Part shown: positions 5,880-9,721 of the stretch, piece by piece
Position numbering within the stretch: the stretch's first letter is position 1
Layout: each line of letters opens with the position of its first letter
Assembly: GCA_035544835.1 (NCBI GenBank)
Contig: DASZZV010000038.1
Location: forward strand, 1-9,721
Direction of reading: 5' to 3'
Length of the DNA stretch: 9,721 bases
Origin: DASZZV01 sp035544835
GTDB taxonomy: Bacteria > Acidobacteriota > Thermoanaerobaculia > Gp7-AA8
Position numbers and translations under genes: made by a program
Notes under the pieces: model-generated
What the model was told of the DNA's origin: nothing
The model's database searches: none
Seen by the model: the letters and a program-made list of their open reading frames with translations, nothing else

Positions 5880-7187
5880 TCAGTTTGGGTTCAGGTCGAG
5901 CTGTTCCTTTTCTTGAGGTTCTCGAAAGGGCGTCCAATCTCGGATAGATGCCGCCATCTCTTCCACCGTGGAATCAAAATAGTGTTTCATCACCGTGGTG
6001 AGGCTGGTGTCCCCCATCATTCTCACGATCTTGATCGGATCGATTCCATGAGCGGCCATCCTGCTCGCTCCAGTGTGTCGCCAAGTGTAGAAATGAGTCC
6101 GCCAGCCCGTTAGTTTCTGATCAGGAGGCAGAATCGAGTTTGCAATCTCGATCAAACGCTTCCACTGCTTCACGAACGAGATGTAGGGCAATCCAGTCTT
6201 TGGATTGGGGTGAACAGGGCCTGCAGGGTGGTCAGAAGGCATGATTGCCTTGAGGTACCTGATCAACAAGGGATGGAGAGCTGATTCGACGTTGACGCCC
6301 CTGCTGCTGTTCTTGTGGTCATCCAGACGAAACCTTCCTTCATCTTCTCCGGGACCGATGACCAGCTGAGACCAGTGGAGATTGAGATTGTTGATCGGTC
6401 TCATGAGTGTCAGGTATGCAACGAGACAAAATCCTCTCAACGGCACGTAGCTGACCTGAGCAAGGTTCTCGTCTTTTCCAGAGGCCTCGACCGAACGGAG
6501 CCAGTCCCCCTGTTCACGCTCGTACTTGATCATCGCTGGCCCGAGAAGGACATTCACCTGCTCCTCCATAAACGTCACTGGCTTCTCACGGTTCCTGACT
6601 CTGGGGCGCTTGAGGTGCTTGAGCCCATGCTCCCTGAAGTTCAGATCCTCCTCCTTCAGACCGTTATTAAAAATGGCGAGAAGGGTATTGGTGTACCGAA
6701 GTGACGTAGCAAGGGTGCGTTTTTTCGTTTGCTCCAGTTCTTCACGGAATCTGTTGTAGTCGGCTCGCGTGACCTTCTGTGCGTCCGTATTTTTTCCGAA
6801 AAACTTCTCTATGTAGTTGATCCGGTGCTTATCACTGCTAGTGCGATTGCCTTGTTCGAGCTGATAGTTCCGGTAGGCATCACAAAGCTGGCCGACCGAC
6901 ACGGAATTGCCGACGGCGTTACCCTTCTTTTCTGCGGCTAGGACAGCCCGTCGAAGGCGGTCTTCTTCGTCGCGTTTGACCTGACGTGCGTAGGCCGAGG
7001 AATCGAGAGCGTCATTGGGGAAAATAGACTTTCGCTGAATTCGCACCGGAAACTCTTTTTCCCATTCGTCGGGCTGCCTTTTCTCCGGGCAGGTAGCGCA
7101 TACGCAGAACGAGGGGTGCATTACGAAGATTTGAATCTTGTAATGACCTTTCGAGCCGATGACGTATCTCACCCGGTTAGTCTTCAT
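5880..7187 (-). CDS. Tyrosine recombinase / integrase
   Basis: This 435-residue integrase would catalyse site-specific integration and excision at the tRNA-Glu site. The N-terminus has a Cys/His cluster (H24, C28, C30, C33 in HPSFCVCATC). A SAM-like core-binding segment spans about 97-190 (VGQLCDAYRNYQ to FNNGLKEEDL). The catalytic domain follows, with Arg263 in LMRPINNL, Lys292 in DDHKN, Arg370 in YTWRHTGAS and nucleophile Tyr403 in MKHYFDS. Two usual His positions differ: the HxxR box reads Y367-TW-R370, and the GH before the tyrosine reads G392-D393. Related deviations occur in integrase subfamilies with YSxRHT and MGTS motifs, so activity is still plausible. ATG 7187 is preferred to a GTG four codons upstream because GAGGTG precedes it. 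The gene overlaps the upstream HTH gene by 11 bp. Confidence 0.92.
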   Translation of the reverse strand: MKTNRVRYVIGSKGHYKIQIFVMHPSFCVCATCPEKRQPDEWEKEFPVRIQRKSIFPNDALDSSAYARQVKRDEEDRLRRAVLAAEKKGNAVGNSVSVGQLCDAYRNYQLEQGNRTSSDKHRINYIEKFFGKNTDAQKVTRADYNRFREELEQTKKRTLATSLRYTNTLLAIFNNGLKEEDLNFREHGLKHLKRPRVRNREKPVTFMEEQVNVLLGPAMIKYEREQGDWLRSVEASGKDENLAQVSYVPLRGFCLVAYLTLMRPINNLNLHWSQLVIGPGEDEGRFRLDDHKNSSRGVNVESALHPLLIRYLKAIMPSDHPAGPVHPNPKTGLPYISFVKQWKRLIEIANSILPPDQKLTGWRTHFYTWRHTGASRMAAHGIDPIKIVRMMGDTSLTTVMKHYFDSTVEEMAASIRDWTPFREPQEKEQLDLNPN

Positions 7188-7767
7188 CGCGCACCTCACG
7201 AAGAAGCTCGCCTGCTACCTGAATGTCGATCCACCTTGAGAAGACCTGCTGAATCGGAATGCCACAGCGGCGAGTCCCGGGTACGGTCTCAAGTTCGTAC
7301 TTGCCTCGGCCAATTCTGTTGCGCACTGTTTTTTCGCTTACGCCCTCGATCTGGGCAACCTCTTGAACGCTGAGATGGGTGGGGTCGGTGAGACGACGAA
7401 TGAGCGTCGACATGATTGCTGCAAGTCTCTCGTGGTCAGATGCCATGCCTGCAATCCGGGACGTGATCGAGCGTACGGCGCGAACCAACTCATCAGAGTG
7501 AACGGCGCCGGTTGGAGTTTGGGTGACACCCGCATCTTCTAGCCTCTCAGAAACCTCACCGGAAGCCTCGTCAAGCCACGGAAGCGGTGGTGCGGTCACC
7601 ACGGGCAGCCTTGAGTTCGAGAACCTCCTGCACAGCTCTATATCGCGTGGATGTTCGTACTGATCTTCACCGTCTTCGGCGATCAGATACTCGTATTCCT
7701 GCGGGGTGGCAACGTCCCACATTGGGCTCTCGCCGTCCTCAGGTAGACCGAAAGTACTGATGCTCAT
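7177..7767 (-). CDS. MerR/excisionase-type helix-turn-helix protein, candidate directionality factor
   Basis: This 196-residue protein has an acidic N-terminal part (about 1-90; EDGESP, EDGEDQYEHP, Pro-rich PPLPWLDE) and a probable helical linker (about 91-127). A C-terminal DNA-binding domain spans about 131-180: LSVQEVAQIEGVSEKTVRNR, then GRGKYELETV and the wing TRRCGIPIQQV. This is the pattern of excisionase/MerR-like HTH domains, in which a recognition helix is followed by a short wing. ATG 7767 overlaps the stop of the upstream protease gene (ATGA), and its 3' end overlaps the integrase start. Translational coupling to both is therefore likely. By position and fold it could be a recombination directionality factor (Xis-like) or the operon's regulator. 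It is larger than most Xis proteins because of the N-terminal extension, which I do not recognise. Confidence 0.75.
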   Translation of the reverse strand: MSISTFGLPEDGESPMWDVATPQEYEYLIAEDGEDQYEHPRDIELCRRFSNSRLPVVTAPPLPWLDEASGEVSERLEDAGVTQTPTGAVHSDELVRAVRSITSRIAGMASDHERLAAIMSTLIRRLTDPTHLSVQEVAQIEGVSEKTVRNRIGRGKYELETVPGTRRCGIPIQQVFSRWIDIQVAGELLREVRDED

Positions 7768-9005
7768 CGCGCACCCCCGGTGTTCCCTGCATGCTGTTCG
7801 CTGAAACGCGGATCGAGGAACATGGTCAGATCGGAGGCGCTGCTTTCTATCGGTACAATCCGTCCAAGCCGTGGACCATCTGACCAGCCGAATGGGATTT
7901 CCCGCTGGCAGTCGCTGCAGGTGACCCTGAAGGTGGGATCTTCGATGTTCTCCATCCTGACCTTCTCCATCCACTCTTCATCAGAGGAGTGGTTCAGACA
8001 GGGCTCACAGGGCACGGCCAAAGTGTTGTGCTCAAACTCCTGATCGGTCTCGATGCCGGATTTCCGCCTGACCCTCAGATCAGAATCAAGAGGGCCACTA
8101 AACCTCTGCCGCTCCCTGATGACGGTGAAGTGAACAGCTGCGATGGAGTTCGGGTTGTGGGTGCAGGGGAGGATCTTAATCGAGCTGATGGTGGTCGTTA
8201 TGACCACGGTGACGACGAGGGTCGAGCCGTGGCAGCCCGCGCAGCTGAAGGTCACAGAAGTCAGACGCAAACGGCGTTCACGCCTTAGATCTCGCAGTCC
8301 ACGGCGATGAGCACGACGGGCAGCAGGCAGAAGCTCGATGAGTTTTGGCAGGGGTTTGTCGTCCACATCCAACAGACCGAACCGATCTCCCACCGCTTCA
8401 GGGCTCCATTTCCGCCCCTCCAGAGCGCGTTCGTAGAAACTTTCCACCACCGACTCCCAAGTCTGATCTTCGGTTGGCCGATCTTTCCGGTACTCCTCCA
8501 GAGCCTCCCGACGATGGTCATACGCAGGCTTCAGGGCCTCACGGCAGAGAACGAACTTCTCCGGAACCGAAGCGAGGTCGGGCTTGTTGCCGGTCTCCGG
8601 AAAGCCCATGGTAATCGGCGCTCCGGCCTGTAAAAGGTACTCAAGCTGGTCAAGGAAAGGTGACCCATGTCCCGTACCTTTAGGGCCCGCAGCGGCATGC
8701 GCCATTTCATGGAGCAGAGTGCTCAGCAACTCAGAATCTGACGAATGCTTAACAGGGTCGATGGTGATTAGGTGAAGGCGGCACTCACAGACGCCCATGG
8801 AATCTGACAGATCGCCGTCGAGCACCCCCATTTTCACTGAGTACTTCCTCAGTTTTCCCGGCCAGTACTGATCGCGGAACCGCTCGAACTCACGTCGTAG
8901 CCTTTCGTCGGTCCAGTTGGTCAGCTGGGAGTCTGTGGCAGTGGCGAGACCTGAGTCATCGGAAGGCTGTGGGTCAAGATTCGGGAGGATTGGTACGGTC
9001 TTCAT
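7764..9005 (-). CDS. SprT-like zinc metallopeptidase with C-terminal Cys-pair region
   Basis: The protein has 413 residues. Residues about 33-125 fit the SprT/Spartan-type domain. They include RFRDQYWPGKL, then CECRLHLITIDP (compare the strand before the active site in SprT) and HEMAH at 99-103 with catalytic Glu100. A third probable zinc ligand is His113 in GTGHGSPF. The C-terminal half is unusual: Cys pairs C255/C258 (CAGC), C333/C336 (CEPC) and C363/C366 (CSDC), plus C281. The last two pairs probably form a zinc ribbon, and an Arg-rich stretch lies at 230-247. SprT-like proteases in other organisms cut proteins crosslinked to DNA. The substrate here is unknown. ATG 9005 has AAGGAG six bases upstream. 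It is the first gene of the three-gene operon and ends in an ATGA overlap with the HTH gene. Confidence 0.85.
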   Translation of the reverse strand: MKTVPILPNLDPQPSDDSGLATATDSQLTNWTDERLRREFERFRDQYWPGKLRKYSVKMGVLDGDLSDSMGVCECRLHLITIDPVKHSSDSELLSTLLHEMAHAAAGPKGTGHGSPFLDQLEYLLQAGAPITMGFPETGNKPDLASVPEKFVLCREALKPAYDHRREALEEYRKDRPTEDQTWESVVESFYERALEGRKWSPEAVGDRFGLLDVDDKPLPKLIELLPAARRAHRRGLRDLRRERRLRLTSVTFSCAGCHGSTLVVTVVITTTISSIKILPCTHNPNSIAAVHFTVIRERQRFSGPLDSDLRVRRKSGIETDQEFEHNTLAVPCEPCLNHSSDEEWMEKVRMENIEDPTFRVTCSDCQREIPFGWSDGPRLGRIVPIESSASDLTMFLDPRFSEQHAGNTGGAR

Positions 9006-9219
9006 GGCTTACTCCTTTCCTCCGCTCGCAATGGCGGAAGCACATGCTCACTTGCGTGAGAGAACCACCCGGCGACCCCTACCACCGGTCCGTAGATCGG
9101 TGAAGGTGATCGGGTTGGTGCGAACCGTGGTTTGGTTCGCGTCTTCATGCATGTCAAAGAACTTCGGTTAGAACTTCTGTACCTTGCGTGGGGACGAAGA
9201 TTACTTTGATCGATCCGAC
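9006..9219 (-). promoter_or_regulatory. Probable control region of the protease-HTH-integrase operon
   Basis: No gene is seen here. In transcription order the minus strand shows two direct repeats GAAGTTCT (9177-9170 and 9165-9158, four bases apart) and a perfect -35-like TTGACA (9157-9152). A perfect 7-bp inverted repeat GCGAACC/GGTTCGC (9120-9126 with 9134-9140, 7-nt loop) follows, where a -10 box would fall. No good -10 is visible. A small CTCAC/GTGAG hairpin lies at 9047-9060, then the ribosome binding site. The layout suggests a promoter with an operator, possibly bound by the operon's own HTH protein. Confidence 0.4.
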
Positions 9220-9540
9220 CTACCCTTCAAGGCGGCTGCTGGTTCGAACGCGCCGTTTGGCAGCTCGGTGAAGGCCGGGACGCTTTGGTCGGAGAGCTTT
9301 CTTTCCGTCCGACGACGGGACACTGATTTGAATAGCTCGGATCAGATCTTTCGCCTGTTCGAGTCGGTAGAGATGCGCCGCCTCTTCGTCACTCAATTCT
9401 CCATCTACAATTTCCACCTCTACTGACAGCATTTCTGGAACTGGCACTTCTACAATTTCCACCTCTACTGACAGCATTTCTGGAACTGGCACTTCTGCCA
9501 ATTTCACTTGTGGCACTGGCACTTTTACGATTCGTTTCAT
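9220..9540 (-). CDS. Hypothetical protein with VPVPEMLSVEVEI tandem repeat
   Basis: The product has 106 residues from ATG 9540, which has AGGAG eight bases upstream. A GTG at 9594 (AGGAAG about nine bases upstream) would add 18 residues and is a real alternative. The N-terminal part is built of short alternating hydrophobic/acidic strands: VKVPVPQVKLAE, then two perfect copies of a 15-residue unit (core VPVPEMLSVEVEI). A helical segment follows (ELSDEEAAHLYRLEQAKDLI). The C-terminus is strongly basic (KKALRPKRP, AAKRRVRTSSR). I do not recognise the family. The basic tail suggests nucleic-acid binding. The repeat could be structural or part of a precursor peptide, neither of which can be shown. 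It lies 214 bp upstream of the operon on the same strand. Confidence 0.55.
   Translation of the reverse strand: MKRIVKVPVPQVKLAEVPVPEMLSVEVEIVEVPVPEMLSVEVEIVDGELSDEEAAHLYRLEQAKDLIRAIQISVPSSDGKKALRPKRPGLHRAAKRRVRTSSRLEG
9404..9493. repeat. Perfect 45-bp tandem duplication
   Basis: A 45-bp unit at 9404-9448 is repeated exactly at 9449-9493, and the match continues three more bases (9494-9496). The unit is in frame (15 codons) within the hypothetical protein at 9220-9540. Complete identity including silent sites indicates a very recent duplication or ongoing slippage. Confidence 0.92.
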
Positions 9541-9610
9541 TTCCTTATCTCCTGACCTTGGCAGACCAAGCTCTGCCAGTGCTGCCGAATCCACGGCAAT
9601 CGGCTTCCTT

Positions 9611-9694
9611 TTATTCGGCCCCCCAAGTCTGGGAGCCGGTGTGGTTAGAAGACGGAGGAGGACGGCCCCGCGCAGGGCAGCGATTGATGTTCAT
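9611..9694 (-). CDS. Short ORF, 27 codons, with strong ribosome binding site
   Basis: The ORF starts at ATG 9694, with AAAGGAG five bases upstream, and ends at the TAA at 9611-9613. The predicted peptide begins MNINRCPARGRPPPSS and is Pro/Arg-rich, ending TWGAE. Its stop lies 16 bases before the GTG 9594 alternative start of the next gene, so it could be a leader peptide or a small protein made with it. I do not recognise it. Only the ribosome binding site and spacing support it. Confidence 0.3.
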   Translation of the reverse strand: MNINRCPARGRPPPSSNHTGSQTWGAE

Positions 9695-9721
9695 GAAACT
9701 CCTTTCAAACCGCTCGTACTG

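Larger units (their letters stand above)
5594..9721. mobile_element. Integrative element or genomic island inserted at tRNA-Glu, right part outside window
   Basis: The left boundary is the tRNA-Glu 3' fragment at 5594-5640. Inside it, all recognised genes lie on the minus strand: a recombinase next to the boundary, an HTH protein, a SprT-like protease, and small unrecognised proteins. Base composition is visibly less GC-rich than in the left block. No replication, conjugation or phage structural gene is seen in the visible 4.1 kb, so the element type (genomic island, ICE or prophage remnant) is open. The right boundary is not visible. Confidence 0.7.

Noticed and set aside
7768..7974. Upstream extension of the HTH protein to a start at 7974
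   Set aside because: The added 69 residues are an out-of-frame reading of the protease gene. ATG 7767 with the ATGA overlap explains the data better.
8307..8633. Plus-strand ORFs within the protease gene
   Set aside because: They are antisense to a gene with a clear HEMAH motif and good ribosome binding site, and carry no motifs of their own.

Overview
The window reads as a high-GC, environmental-type bacterial chromosome cut by a tRNA-associated integrative element. The phylum cannot be fixed from the sequence. A multi-PAS hybrid histidine kinase, a GspG-like secreted protein, a DUF4386 remnant and a possible Y1-transposase remnant with short interspersed repeats would suit Acidobacteriota or a similar soil lineage, but this is an inference.

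Left block (1-5593, host-like and partly decayed). A minus-strand sensory kinase (PAS-PAS-PAS-HisKA-HATPase-receiver) runs off the left edge. Its first two PAS modules are a recent internal duplication. Upstream of it on the same strand is a small GlsB/YeaQ-type membrane protein. Next come a DUF4386 membrane protein that has lost its N-terminal part and, in the same frame just upstream, the tail of a probable Y1/REP-associated transposase. A 550-bp field of direct and inverted repeats follows (GACCCCAATTCCGGTTCTC units and a 132-bp element with 14-bp terminal inverted repeats). On the plus strand there is then an intact secreted pseudopilin-like protein, followed by a remnant of the GTPase gene hflX missing both ends. 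The number of broken genes points to a rearrangement hot spot.

Junction (5594-5640). The 3' 47 nt of a tRNA-Glu(CTC) gene, including the encoded CCA, lie on the minus strand. The similarity stops just 5' of the anticodon loop, and no 5' half is present. This is the expected scar of tyrosine-recombinase integration into a tRNA gene.

Right block (5641-9721, mobile element, visibly lower GC). Three minus-strand genes form a tightly coupled operon: a SprT-like zinc metallopeptidase with C-terminal Cys pairs, a MerR/excisionase-type helix-turn-helix protein, and a tyrosine recombinase. The first two overlap by 4 bp (ATGA) and the last two by 11 bp. The sequence GGTGCGCGATGA occurs at both overlaps. 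Upstream of the operon is a probable control region with direct repeats, a TTGACA box and an inverted repeat. Further upstream lie an unrecognised small protein with a perfect 45-bp tandem duplication and a 27-codon ORF with a strong ribosome binding site.

The most interesting point is the coupling of a Spartan/SprT-type protease to a recombinase that works through covalent protein-DNA intermediates. A functional link is a hypothesis. No CRISPR array or recognised defence system was seen.
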